From the NCBI RefSeq assembly GCF_042485795.1, contig NZ_CP169368.1, positions 1,302,001 to 1,366,000 of the forward strand: a DNA stretch of 64,000 bases. The letters are read 5' to 3'. Source of the stretch: Lonepinella sp042485795 (GTDB taxonomy: Bacteria; Pseudomonadota; Gammaproteobacteria; Enterobacterales; Pasteurellaceae). Within the stretch, counting starts at the first letter, position 1; the number at the start of each line of letters is the position of its first letter. Position numbers and translations under genes: made by a program. This document shows, piece after piece, positions 34,866 through 43,077 of the stretch. The notes beneath the pieces are model-generated. The model had not been told where the DNA came from and did no database searches. It was given only the letters and a program-made list of their open reading frames with translations.

Positions 34866-36136
34866 AAACAAATGATCTTTTAGATGTCTGGCGAACATTA
34901 TCGACCAGTGAAAAAATCAAAGTAGGGCAGTTAGCCAAGAATGCTCAAGGCATTTTCTTTCAATATGACGAAGATTATCTGAATACTTTGCCAAATGGTA
35001 ATTTATCACCGCTAAAATTGAAATTTAATGATGAATTACAACTTGCCCCAAGGTTATTTGAAGGCTTACATTCTGTTTTTTCTGATAGTTTGCCAGATGG
35101 TTGGGGGCGGTTGTTAATGGATCGAGTATTCATTCAACATCAAATTTCGCTACATAGCCTTTCACCTTTAGATCGTCTAGCCTATGTTGGTGAGACGGCA
35201 ATCGGAGCGTTATCTTATCAACCGATTTCTCCTTTTGCAGATCAAGACCAGAAATTAATTGAGTTAACGCAATTAGGAATGGAAGCTCAAGCTATTTTTG
35301 ATGGGCAAACGGAAGATATTTTGACCGCACTTACCCAAATGGGCAGTTCTGGTGGAGCAAGACCAAAAGCTCAAGTATATTTTCCAACCAATTCAATGTC
35401 ACAATGTCGCAGTCAATACCAACAAGGCGATAGTGCATGGATAGTGAAATTTACCTCTAACAATCTTGCTTTAAAACATGAAGAAGGCTTGTGTGAAATG
35501 GTTTATTTGGATTTAGCGGAACAAGCAGGGATCGATGTGCCTGAACATAATTTATTGAGTTTAAAAGTAAAATCAGGTGAACGCCATTGGTTGGCGATTA
35601 AACGCTTTGATTGTATAGAAAACGATAGTAATCAATTAGGACGGCTACATACACTTACTGCTTGTGGTTTACTTGAGGCTAATTTCCGTGAACCGAGTTT
35701 AGATTATGCCGATTTAATCAAAGTGAGTAACTGGCTTTGTCAGGATCTCAATGCTGGGAAAATGCAATTTCGCCGAGCCATGTTTAATTTATTTATGTGC
35801 AATCAAGACGACCATTCCAAAAATTGGTCTTTCTTGCTAGACGATCAGGGAAAATGGACATTATCGCCTTTTTATGATGTGACTTTTAGCCCAAGCCCTT
35901 ATGGAGAACACATGACTTCATTTAATGGTTTTGGCAAAAATCCATCGTTAAAAGCCATTCAATCTCTTGCTAATATGGCTAATTTAGATTGGACAGAAGC
36001 ATTACAAATTATTGACGAAGTGCAATACTGTGTAAATTTATTTGATCGTTATGCTTCGCTTTATGAGGTGGGGAAAACAAGAAAAAAATTAGTGCAAAAT
36101 ATGATCTATCAAGCGTATAAAAATTCTCCGTTTTAA
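34862..36136 (+). CDS. hipA: HipA-like serine/threonine kinase toxin
   Basis: The 424-residue protein has the HipA architecture: an N-terminal domain with LFEGLHSVFSDSLPDGWG, a GxxSSGGARPKAQV-type P-loop near residue 160, the AIKRFD block, the catalytic NQDDHSKNWSF loop and the metal-binding YDVTFSPSP segment. In E. coli, HipA phosphorylates glutamyl-tRNA synthetase and induces growth arrest; here the target is not known. The chain is intact. It overlaps hipB by 4 bases. One uptake word lies in the gene. Confidence 0.92.
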   Translation: MKTNDLLDVWRTLSTSEKIKVGQLAKNAQGIFFQYDEDYLNTLPNGNLSPLKLKFNDELQLAPRLFEGLHSVFSDSLPDGWGRLLMDRVFIQHQISLHSLSPLDRLAYVGETAIGALSYQPISPFADQDQKLIELTQLGMEAQAIFDGQTEDILTALTQMGSSGGARPKAQVYFPTNSMSQCRSQYQQGDSAWIVKFTSNNLALKHEEGLCEMVYLDLAEQAGIDVPEHNLLSLKVKSGERHWLAIKRFDCIENDSNQLGRLHTLTACGLLEANFREPSLDYADLIKVSNWLCQDLNAGKMQFRRAMFNLFMCNQDDHSKNWSFLLDDQGKWTLSPFYDVTFSPSPYGEHMTSFNGFGKNPSLKAIQSLANMANLDWTEALQIIDEVQYCVNLFDRYASLYEVGKTRKKLVQNMIYQAYKNSPF

Positions 36137-36191
36137 TAATTAAATCTGGCTATATTTATCTAACCATCGGGGAGTTTAAAATTTTTCCCCA

Positions 36192-36210
36192 CGCAAACCT
36201 TTGCGCTTTT
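36192..36210 (+). terminator. terminator after hipA
   Basis: CGCAA/TTGCG stem with 4-base loop then CTTTT; a larger GGGGA...TCCCC pairing just upstream may extend it. Confidence 0.5.
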
Positions 36211-36271
36211 GTGTTATTTCTTATTCCTTGCTAGACTAGCGCCCTATAATAATAAGAGGGGAAAATACGTG

Positions 36272-36490
36272 ATGAATTACATTGAAATATTAGGTTATGT
36301 AGCCATGATTTTGGTGTCGGGATCTTTTTTATTAAAAGATATTGTGAAATTACGCTTGGTTAATTTAATCGGAGCGATATGTTTTATTATTTATGGTTTG
36401 CTGATTAGTTCATTTCCAGTGACAGGATTGAATATTTTTGTAGCTTGTGTAAATAGCTATTATATTTATCAAAGTATCAAAACAAAATAA
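36272..36490 (+). CDS. YgjV-like small inner-membrane protein
   Basis: This 72-residue hydrophobic protein has three membrane segments: ILGYVAMILVSGSFLL, LVNLIGAICFIIYGLLI and GLNIFVACVNSYYIYQ. The pattern fits the YgjV-like inner-membrane family (PF10688 type), whose function is unknown. I start at ATG 36272 after GAGGGG; the adjacent GTG at 36269 is an alternative with slightly better spacing. It converges with matP, and the two share a hairpin terminator. Confidence 0.75.
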   Translation: MNYIEILGYVAMILVSGSFLLKDIVKLRLVNLIGAICFIIYGLLISSFPVTGLNIFVACVNSYYIYQSIKTK

Positions 36491-36507
36491 TCATTCAATA
36501 TCAACTT

Positions 36508-36535
36508 AAGGCGAGTTTGATGCTCGCCTTTATTT
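36508..36535. terminator. shared terminator between ygjV-like gene and matP
   Basis: AAGGCGAG/CTCGCCTT stem with 7-base loop, followed by TATTT. It overlaps the matP stop codon. Confidence 0.8.
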
Positions 36536-36976
36536 GAGTAAATCCTTTAAGCTAGCTTTCATAACGGACATTTTGTTTTCATACTGGGCTTTGCTTTCAC
36601 GCTCATCAATCATATAGGTAATAGTTTGTGATAAGGTCATACCTAGTTTGCGAGAATATTTTGATAAACGTTGCCATACCGCATATTCCAAATCAATGGA
36701 TTTCTTTTTAGTATGTTGTTTTTCAGCGTTGAAAAAGCGTTTACGTCTGGCTCGAATGGCTTGATCGAGTTTAATTACCAATGCCTCGGATAAATGATCA
36801 GCTATCCAAGCGGTGATTTGCTCAGGTTGGTTTTTGCAAGCAATAAGGGCTTTGACCTTATCTTCCGCTAAACTTTTTTCCTGATAACGGGTAATATTTT
36901 CCCCTTCACGGTGTTTTTTAGTGAGATAAAGCCATTTCCAGTGTGTTTCTTGATTTTCGAGTTTTTGATATTTCAT
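36530..36976 (-). CDS. matP: macrodomain Ter protein MatP
   Basis: MatP organises the chromosome terminus by binding matS sites and interacting with the division machinery. The 148 residues match E. coli MatP along the length: KYQKLENQETHWKWLYL at the start, LTKKHREGENITRY, IRARRKRFFNAEKQHTKKKS and DLEYAVWQRLSKYSRKLG, the ribbon-helix-helix DNA-binding part. The gene order matP-lonH-fabA is the same as in E. coli, which suggests that this region lies near the terminus (inference). A near-match to matS lies in its own upstream region. Confidence 0.95.
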   Translation of the reverse strand: MKYQKLENQETHWKWLYLTKKHREGENITRYQEKSLAEDKVKALIACKNQPEQITAWIADHLSEALVIKLDQAIRARRKRFFNAEKQHTKKKSIDLEYAVWQRLSKYSRKLGMTLSQTITYMIDERESKAQYENKMSVMKASLKDLLK

Positions 36977-37003
36977 TGTTTTATCATTACTTTTTTATCA
37001 TTG

Positions 37004-37016
37004 GTGACGTGGTAAC
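37004..37016. promoter_or_regulatory. matS-like site upstream of matP
   Basis: GTGACGTGGTAAC matches 11 of 13 positions of the matS consensus GTGACRNYGTCAC. It lies 28 bases before the matP start in the divergent region with lonH. One near-match alone is weak evidence. Confidence 0.4.
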
Positions 37017-37122
37017 TGAAAATAATATACCCTGATTAAGGTTTTTTTTCTAGTAGATTTTTTTGAATTTTAATGAAATGTGAGATAATGCTCAACATTC
37101 AATTTTATGAAGAGAAAAAAAC

Positions 37123-38889
37123 GTGGCTTTATCCGAACAAAAACTAGATTGGACAACATTGCAACCGCACTTGACGGTATTTCCTACTGAAAATAAAAAG
37201 ATCGATTTTTTAGATTTACAATGGCGAGCTTGCTCGGCTATAGAGCAATTTTTGAAAAATTCACACCGCAGTTTGTTGGTGTTAAAAGCAGACGAGCAAA
37301 GCGAATACGCTAGTGCGGTGGAAAAGTGGGTAAAATCACAACAAGCACCGTTACAAGTATCGGGTGTTCAGTATGAAGTGGAACAAGGGGATAGTTTTTC
37401 TTTTGCTCAAGTAAACGTTCAACCAGCACAATCAGCACAAGATAATTTTGCTAGTAAAAAAACAATCGCCACCGCTCTTTATTTTGATCATTCAAGTTTG
37501 TTCGGATCGATTCGGATTCATCCTAGCTCGCATGATATTCAGCTTAACGCTGGTTTGGTGCATCAACTTAATAATGGTGTGTTAATTTTAAGCGTTAGCC
37601 AGTTGTTAAATCATTTTGATTGTTGGGAACGATTAAAACATATTCTGATGACGAAACAATTTGATTGGTATTCGGCACATCCGTTTAAAGCCTTGCCGTG
37701 CGAGATTCCAAGTTATCCATTGCATTTAAAAGTTATTTTACTGGGAAATCGGGAAGAATTAGCTACTTTGAATAACCTCGAGCCAGATCTTTATCATCTT
37801 GCAGATTATAGCGAAATTGAAAGCTATGTCAGCGTGGAAAAAGAGCCACAGCAACAGGCATGGCAACAATATGTGTTGTCTTTTGCCGAACAACAACAAT
37901 TTTCTCGTTTAACCCCTGACGGTTTGGATAAATTATATCAATGGCTAGTAAGGGAAAGTGAAAGCCGAGTGTTAATCAATAGTTCACCGTTGATTTTAAA
38001 CCAAATTTTAAGCGGAGTAAGTCAGTTAAGCAGCAATAAAGACGTGCTAAGTGCGGTGGATTTTGAGCAATATTTTCAACAAAAGTCTGCTCAACAAGGT
38101 TTTCTTCGTGAACAAACTTATGCGGATATTTTTTATCATCAAGTATATATTGATACTGAAAATGAAGTAGTCGGGCAAATTAATGGTTTGTCAGTAGTGG
38201 AATTTACGGGGACACCGATGTCTTTTGGTGAACCATCTCGGATTAGTTGCATTGTGCAATTTGGTGATGGTGAAGTAACTGATATTGAAAGAAAAAATGA
38301 GCTGGCTGGCAATGTTCATGGTAAAGGTATGATGATTGCGGAAAATTGTTTAGCCAATATTTTAGATATGCCATCTCAATTACCATTTTCCGCATCATTG
38401 GTGTTTGAACAATCTTACGGTGAAATTGAGGGGGACAGTGCTTCTTTATCTGCATTCTTAGTGTTAGTCAGTGCCTTGTCGGATTTACCTATTCCGCAAT
38501 CTATTGCGGTGACGGGTGCAATCGATCAATTTGGTTTGGTGCATTCGGTCGGTGGTGTGAATGATAAAATTGAAGGCTTTTTTACTATTTGTCAGGGCAG
38601 GGGATTAACTGGAAAGCAGGGCGTGATTATTCCAGAATCCTGTTTATATCAGCTTTCTTTGACAGATGATGTGGTAAGTGCGGTGAAAAATAATCAATTT
38701 TTCATTTGGACTGTGAATGATGTGTTTGAGGCTTGTGAGATTTTATTTGATCGTCCTTTAGTGGTAGATGAACAAGCAGAAAAAGAAGAAAAAATGACTA
38801 TTGCACAGTTAATTTCTAAACGTATTGAACAGTATGCAGAACTGCACCATGCGATGCCATTTTGGTTAAAATGGTTTGCTAAAAAATAA
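37123..38889 (+). CDS. lonH: Lon-like protease LonH (YcbZ)
   Basis: The 588-residue protein matches YcbZ, a Lon-family (S16) protein without a functional AAA+ domain: the usual Walker motifs are not visible in the N-terminal half. The C-terminal proteolytic domain has the catalytic Ser in EGDSASLSAFL and the Lys in GVNDKIEGFF. HVHG-like NVHGKGMMIAENCLAN precedes it. Start is GTG at 37123 with AAGAG upstream. Divergent from matP and upstream of fabA. Its substrates are unknown. Confidence 0.92.
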   Translation: MALSEQKLDWTTLQPHLTVFPTENKKIDFLDLQWRACSAIEQFLKNSHRSLLVLKADEQSEYASAVEKWVKSQQAPLQVSGVQYEVEQGDSFSFAQVNVQPAQSAQDNFASKKTIATALYFDHSSLFGSIRIHPSSHDIQLNAGLVHQLNNGVLILSVSQLLNHFDCWERLKHILMTKQFDWYSAHPFKALPCEIPSYPLHLKVILLGNREELATLNNLEPDLYHLADYSEIESYVSVEKEPQQQAWQQYVLSFAEQQQFSRLTPDGLDKLYQWLVRESESRVLINSSPLILNQILSGVSQLSSNKDVLSAVDFEQYFQQKSAQQGFLREQTYADIFYHQVYIDTENEVVGQINGLSVVEFTGTPMSFGEPSRISCIVQFGDGEVTDIERKNELAGNVHGKGMMIAENCLANILDMPSQLPFSASLVFEQSYGEIEGDSASLSAFLVLVSALSDLPIPQSIAVTGAIDQFGLVHSVGGVNDKIEGFFTICQGRGLTGKQGVIIPESCLYQLSLTDDVVSAVKNNQFFIWTVNDVFEACEILFDRPLVVDEQAEKEEKMTIAQLISKRIEQYAELHHAMPFWLKWFAKK

Positions 38890-38960
38890 CTGCTCGGAAC
38901 TGTTTAGCGAACAAGTGTTAGCTATATCTTTTTAAATTAAACTCTGTTAATATAGTGTTA

Positions 38961-38992
38961 ATTCAGTAAGTTTATTCAGTAAGTTTACTGAA
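38961..38992. promoter_or_regulatory. candidate fabA operator
   Basis: A 13-base word ATTCAGTAAGTTT is tandemly repeated (38961-38973, 38974-38986), and the second copy is part of the perfect interrupted palindrome TTCAGTAA-GT-TTACTGAA (38975-38992). It lies 35 bases before fabA. A fatty-acid regulator such as FabR or FadR would be the natural candidate, but the word does not match their E. coli sites. Confidence 0.45.
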
Positions 38993-39026
38993 AAATATCC
39001 TATGATTTACTTTTAAAGAGAAAAAA

Positions 39027-39572
39027 ATGACTAACACCTGTACACCAGAAACAATTCCAGAAAGAAAAAATTCTTATAATTATGAAGATTTATTAGCCTC
39101 TGGGCGTGGTGAATTATTTGGCAAAAAAGGTCCACAACTTCCAGCCCCAATTATGTTGATGATGGATCGTGTGATTGAAATGAACGAAACTGGCGGCTTA
39201 TTTGGCAAAGGTTATGTGGAAGCCGAATTGGACATTAAGCCAGATTTATTTTTCTTTGGTTGCCATTTTATCGGCGATCCAGTGATGCCAGGCTGTTTAG
39301 GCTTAGATGCGATGTGGCAATTAGTTGGTTTTTATCTTGGTTGGATCGGTGGCGAGGGCAAAGGTCGTGCTTTAGGTGTTGGTGAAGTGAAATTCACTGG
39401 TCAAGTGTTACCCACCAATAAAAAAGTGACTTACAAAATCCATTTCAAACGTGTGATTAATCGTAAATTAATTATGGGTGTGGCTGATGGTGAAGTGTTG
39501 GTTGACGGTCGTGTGATTTATACGGCAACAGATTTGAAAGTCGGATTGTTTCAGGATACATCAACTTTCTAA
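39027..39572 (+). CDS. fabA: 3-hydroxydecanoyl-ACP dehydratase/isomerase
   Basis: FabA dehydrates hydroxydecanoyl-ACP and isomerises it, starting unsaturated fatty acid synthesis. The 181-residue protein has the hot-dog fold segment FFGCHFIGDPVMPGCLGLDA with the catalytic His and an Asp downstream in LGLDAMWQL, and the GVGEVKFTGQV block. The length is normal. A hairpin terminator follows, and a candidate operator with repeat structure precedes it. Confidence 0.97.
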   Translation: MTNTCTPETIPERKNSYNYEDLLASGRGELFGKKGPQLPAPIMLMMDRVIEMNETGGLFGKGYVEAELDIKPDLFFFGCHFIGDPVMPGCLGLDAMWQLVGFYLGWIGGEGKGRALGVGEVKFTGQVLPTNKKVTYKIHFKRVINRKLIMGVADGEVLVDGRVIYTATDLKVGLFQDTSTF

Positions 39573-39591
39573 TTGTGATATTGGTTTTGAT

Positions 39592-39618
39592 AAGCTCAAG
39601 GGTTGCCTTGAGCTTTTT
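39592..39618 (+). terminator. terminator after fabA
   Basis: AAGCTCAAGG/CCTTGAGCTT 10-bp stem with a GTTG loop followed by TTT. The end overlaps the smrB stop. Confidence 0.9.
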
Positions 39619-40132
39619 ACACATCCACCAACACCAAAATAGCTGCATCACCGCCCCATTCTCTAGGGGCTTGATGTAATGCTCGTACTTTGGGATGTTG
39701 CACAAGCCAACGGGGGATTTGCTTTTTCAGGGTAAATGTGCCGTAGCCAGTCATAATACTAGCACAAAAAATATTATCGTTTTCGCAGGCTTGAATTAGA
39801 CTCGCTAATTCTAATTTAGCTTGTTCACGGGTTAAACCGTGCAGATCTAAAAAAATTTCTGGGGAAAAATCGCCACGGCGAAGTTGTTTTAACAAATAGC
39901 TATCTTCATTTTCTCGTAAATATTTCACCGCACTTTCTTCGTTTAATAACGGCTCATACTGATCGGAAAAGTAAAATAAGGTATCTTGCTTTTCTCGATT
40001 ATCTTTCAATTTCGCTTTTTGTTTGAGTTTAAATTTATTCAGTTTTTGTGACGGAACATAAGTATCTTGTTTGAGTGGCTTGATACCTTTTGTTTCTTGC
40101 AAAAAGAGTAATTTCTCGTCAGTTTCTGACAT
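39617..40132 (-). CDS. smrB: SmrB ribosome-rescue endonuclease
   Basis: SmrB cuts mRNA behind stalled or collided ribosomes. The 171-residue protein has a charged N-terminal helical arm and a C-terminal Smr domain with LDLHGLTREQAKLEL and the SIMTGYGTFTLKKQIPRWL block (equivalent of the family HGKG segment) and HQAPREWGGDAAILV at the end. It was called YfcN. It is divergent from prmB with 96 bases between, the same pair of neighbours as in E. coli. Confidence 0.94.
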   Translation of the reverse strand: MSETDEKLLFLQETKGIKPLKQDTYVPSQKLNKFKLKQKAKLKDNREKQDTLFYFSDQYEPLLNEESAVKYLRENEDSYLLKQLRRGDFSPEIFLDLHGLTREQAKLELASLIQACENDNIFCASIMTGYGTFTLKKQIPRWLVQHPKVRALHQAPREWGGDAAILVLVDV

Positions 40133-40228
40133 ACTTAGTTATCCTAAAATTAATAGAGTCGGGACAAAATTCAATAATTTCTATATACTAACGGAAAAAC
40201 TTTGTTTTACCAAATAGGAACAATAAAA

Positions 40229-41146
40229 ATGGCGTTTTCTGAACAGAATTTATCGAATGATTTGCACACCATTAAAGATTATTTACGTTGGGCATATAGC
40301 ACCTTTAATAGTGAACCACTTTTTTATGGACATGGTATGGATAATGCGTGGGACGAAGCGTCATTATTGGTATTAACTAGCTTGAATTTGCCATTAGATG
40401 TGCCGACAGATTTATATGATAGTCGTTTAACCCAACAGGAAAGAGAGCAGATTATTGCATTAGTCACAGAACGCGTGGAAAAACGGATTCCAGCCCCTTA
40501 CTTAGTTAATACTTCATGGTTTTGTGGTTTGCCATTTTATGTAGATGAGAGAGTATTGATTCCACGTTCACCGATTGGCGAGTTAATTCAAAATGGTTTT
40601 GCAGAGTTTATTGAGCAAGAGCCAACCAGAATCATAGATATGTGTACAGGTAGTGGTTGTATTGCGATTGCTTGTGCAGAGCGTTTTCCTGATGCAGAAG
40701 TCGATGCAGTGGACTTAAGCCGTGATGCTTTGGATGTGGCGGAATATAATATTGAACGTCACGGTTTGAGCGAGCGAGTGATCCCGATTCAATCGGATTT
40801 ATTTGAGCAGTTACCGCAGGATCAATATGATTTAATCGTGACCAATCCGCCTTATGTGGATCAAGAAGATATGGACAGTATGCCCGAAGAATTTTCCCAT
40901 GAACCTGAATTGGCACTAGCGGCAGGCGATGACGGTTTGGATTTGGTGATAAAAATTTTAGCAGAGTCACCAAAATATCTAAAAGAAAATGGTGTGTTAA
41001 TTTGTGAAGTAGGAAATTCAATGATTCATTTGCAAGCTCGTTTTCCACAAGTACCGTTTAATTGGATTGAATTTAAAAATGGGGGATTAGGGGTTTTTTC
41101 GTTAACTAAAGCCGAGTTGGAACGGTATCATCACTTATTTGTATAA
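40229..41146 (+). CDS. prmB: ribosomal protein L3 glutamine methyltransferase
   Basis: PrmB methylates a Gln of ribosomal protein L3. The 305-residue protein has a helical N-terminal region (LRWAYSTF, FYGHGMDNAWDEA), the RVLIPRSPIGELI link, the SAM motif IIDMCTGSGCIAIACAE and the NPPY motif at residues 206-209. The ATG at 40229 follows AGGAACAATAAAA; an in-frame TTG 27 bases upstream is less likely. It is a paralogue of prmC in this window. Confidence 0.96.
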   Translation: MAFSEQNLSNDLHTIKDYLRWAYSTFNSEPLFYGHGMDNAWDEASLLVLTSLNLPLDVPTDLYDSRLTQQEREQIIALVTERVEKRIPAPYLVNTSWFCGLPFYVDERVLIPRSPIGELIQNGFAEFIEQEPTRIIDMCTGSGCIAIACAERFPDAEVDAVDLSRDALDVAEYNIERHGLSERVIPIQSDLFEQLPQDQYDLIVTNPPYVDQEDMDSMPEEFSHEPELALAAGDDGLDLVIKILAESPKYLKENGVLICEVGNSMIHLQARFPQVPFNWIEFKNGGLGVFSLTKAELERYHHLFV

Positions 41147-41159
41147 TCAAAAATAATAA

Positions 41160-41183
41160 GGGCGAATTATTTTGAATTCGCCC
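41160..41183. terminator. shared terminator between prmB and zapG
   Basis: GGGCGAATT/AATTCGCCC perfect 9-bp stem with 6-base loop, between converging genes. The minus side is followed by a T-rich run, so it is stronger for zapG. Confidence 0.8.
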
Positions 41184-41190
41184 AAATATA

Positions 41191-41598
41191 TTAATTCTTT
41201 AACAACCCAGAAGAACCTTCTTTATAATCTTTTGGTGGATTTTCTGGCGTAATGGCTGTAGATTTTTCTGAATTCATAAAACTTTGTAGAAATAAACTTT
41301 TATTATTGGCATCAGGCAAAAGTTGTTCAGAAGATTTGGCAAGATGACGGTAGATTTTCTGATAATCTTGTGCCAGTGTTTTAAATAAGTCAGCACTTTC
41401 TGCAAAATGTTTCTCTAATAATTGTTTTTGGGATTCCAATTCTTGTTTGGCTTGAGTTAGCTCTTTTGCGGTTTCAGTTTGTTTTTTTACCGATCCTTTG
41501 GTCAAACTAATGAATAAATAAGCTAAAATAAACCCAACAAAGAGTCCTATTCCAGCAATTAACCACATTTCATTTGACCAGTTCTGAATGTTTTGCAT
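41191..41598 (-). CDS. zapG: ZapG/YhcB family inner-membrane division protein
   Basis: The 135-residue protein has an N-terminal membrane helix (LIAGIGLFVGFILAYLFISL) and a cytosolic coiled coil (residues about 45-90), then the family block LAQDYQKIYRHLAKSSEQLLP and the C-terminal PKDYKEGSSGLL. In E. coli the protein links envelope growth with division. Start: AAGGGGG lies 5 bases before the ATG at 41598, so this start is preferred over the inner Met. It lies next to rplM as in E. coli. Confidence 0.92.
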   Translation of the reverse strand: MQNIQNWSNEMWLIAGIGLFVGFILAYLFISLTKGSVKKQTETAKELTQAKQELESQKQLLEKHFAESADLFKTLAQDYQKIYRHLAKSSEQLLPDANNKSLFLQSFMNSEKSTAITPENPPKDYKEGSSGLLKN

Positions 41599-41762
41599 AA
41601 TGCCCCCTTAAGTTAATTATTAATGTATGATGTAAAACTATTGTCTTATCATAGCGTTAAAATTTACTTTTGTCTTGTATGATTTTAGTTTTTTGATATA
41701 AAAGTGCGGTTAAATTTTGTTTATTTTTTCACTAATTACTGGTTTTTTTCTATCAAACCTTG

Positions 41763-41913
41763 TATAATCGCACGACCCTGTGAATGTTGCGGTTTTCCCA
41801 CCGCACATTATTTGTCGAGATCGCACTCGAAGGGGTGATGATTGAGATCAATGGTTGTGTTTATCTTAATGATTGACACTGGGTATTAATATTTAATATT
41901 GGTAATTTAATTA
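41763..41913 (+). promoter_or_regulatory. rplM: rplM promoter and structured leader
   Basis: TATAAT at 41763-41768 is a good -10. The leader of about 140 bases carries a TGCGGT/ACCGCA hairpin (41788-41805) and a CGAG/CTCG hairpin just after. In E. coli the rplM leader binds L13 for autoregulation, so a similar control is inferred. Upstream, 41599-41762 holds one uptake word and no gene. Confidence 0.55.
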
Positions 41914-42342
41914 ATGAAAACTTTTGTAGCAAAACCAGAAACAGTTAAGCGTGACTGGTATGTAGTAGATGCGACAGGTAAAACGTTAGGTCGTTTAGCC
42001 ACTGAATTAGCTCGTCGCCTTCGTGGTAAACATAAAGCGGAATACACTCCACACGTTGATACTGGCGATTATATCGTGGTAATCAATGCAGAGAAAGTAG
42101 CCGTAACAGGTCGTAAAGAAGACGATAAAATTTACTACTGGCACACTGGCTATGTAGGCGGTATCAAACAAGCGACTTTCAAAGAAATGATTGCTCGCCG
42201 TCCAGAAGCAGTGATTGAAATTGCGGTTAAAGGTATGTTGCCAAAAGGTCCATTAGGACGTGCAATGTTCCGCAAATTAAAAGTGTACGCAGGTTCACAA
42301 CATGAACATGCCGCACAACAACCACAAGTTTTAGATATTTAA
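41914..42342 (+). CDS. rplM: 50S ribosomal protein L13
   Basis: L13 binds early in 50S assembly. The 142 residues show TFVAKPETVKRDWYVVDATG, LGRLATELARRLRGKHKAEY, the HVDTGDYIVVINAEKV segment and MLPKGPLGRAMFRKLKVY. Length equals E. coli. Cotranscribed with rpsI, 15 bases downstream. Confidence 0.99.
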   Translation: MKTFVAKPETVKRDWYVVDATGKTLGRLATELARRLRGKHKAEYTPHVDTGDYIVVINAEKVAVTGRKEDDKIYYWHTGYVGGIKQATFKEMIARRPEAVIEIAVKGMLPKGPLGRAMFRKLKVYAGSQHEHAAQQPQVLDI

Positions 42343-42357
42343 TCACGGAGCAAAAAA

Positions 42358-42753
42358 ATGACAGCAGCAAATCAAAACTACGGCACAGGTCGCCGCAAAA
42401 GCTCTTCAGCTCGTGTATTTATCAAACCGGGCAATGGTAACATCACCATTAACCAACGTTCTTTAGACGTATATTTCGGTCGTGAAACATCACGTATGAT
42501 CGTACGTCAACCATTAGAACTCGTTGAGTTGACAGATAAATTAGACCTTTACATCACTGTTACTGGTGGTGGTATTTCTGGTCAAGCGGGTGCAATCCGT
42601 CACGGTATCACTCGTGCATTGATGGAATATGACGAATCTTTACGTCCAGCATTACGTGCTGCGGGCTTTGTTACCCGTGATGCTCGTCGTGTTGAACGTA
42701 AAAAAGTGGGTTTACACAAAGCACGTCGTCGTCCACAATACTCAAAACGTTAA
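42358..42753 (+). CDS. rpsI: 30S ribosomal protein S9
   Basis: S9 reaches the decoding region with its C-terminal tail. The 131 residues show the YGTGRRKSSSARVF start, the GGGISGQAGAIRHGITRAL block and the tail KKVGLHKARRRPQYSKR that ends in the typical SKR. AGGAGCAAAAAA-like bases (ACGGAGC) precede the ATG. A strong terminator follows. Confidence 0.99.
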   Translation: MTAANQNYGTGRRKSSSARVFIKPGNGNITINQRSLDVYFGRETSRMIVRQPLELVELTDKLDLYITVTGGGISGQAGAIRHGITRALMEYDESLRPALRAAGFVTRDARRVERKKVGLHKARRRPQYSKR

Positions 42754-42779
42754 TTCTTTATTTTTCGTTTTATACAGAA

Positions 42780-42809
42780 ATTGCAAGTCGAAAGACTTGC
42801 AATTTTTTT
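42780..42809 (+). terminator. terminator after rpsI
   Basis: TTGCAAGTC/GACTTGCAA stem with GAAA loop and seven T. Confidence 0.95.
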
Positions 42810-42887
42810 GTTTTAGGGGAAAAGTGCGGTTATTTTATAACATATTTTTAATAATCATTTTTATTTTCAAAATGGAGTAAATAATAC

Positions 42888-43077
42888 TTGCTTTAATATG
42901 GAGTTAATGCTTTAATGTCTTACAGCTAGACAGTAGTTTATAAAATGCGTTATTAGTTCTTCCGTATCACAAGTTTTAAATTTGTTCTTGGATTTTTTAA
43001 TATCAGTTTCTATATCCTTCTTAGCACGAGGGCTTGTTTGCAAGCACAAATTTAAATTTTCAAATGAGGAAGACAAC
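42888..43077 (+). promoter_or_regulatory. cold-shock gene promoter and long leader
   Basis: TTGCTT (42888-42893) and TTTAAT (42911-42916) are spaced by 17. The leader that follows is about 155 bases long, as in cspA-type genes, where the leader acts as a thermosensor. A GCTTG/CAAGC hairpin lies near 43032-43045 and the ribosome site GAGGA at about 43066. No other gene is seen between rpsI and this point. Confidence 0.5.
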
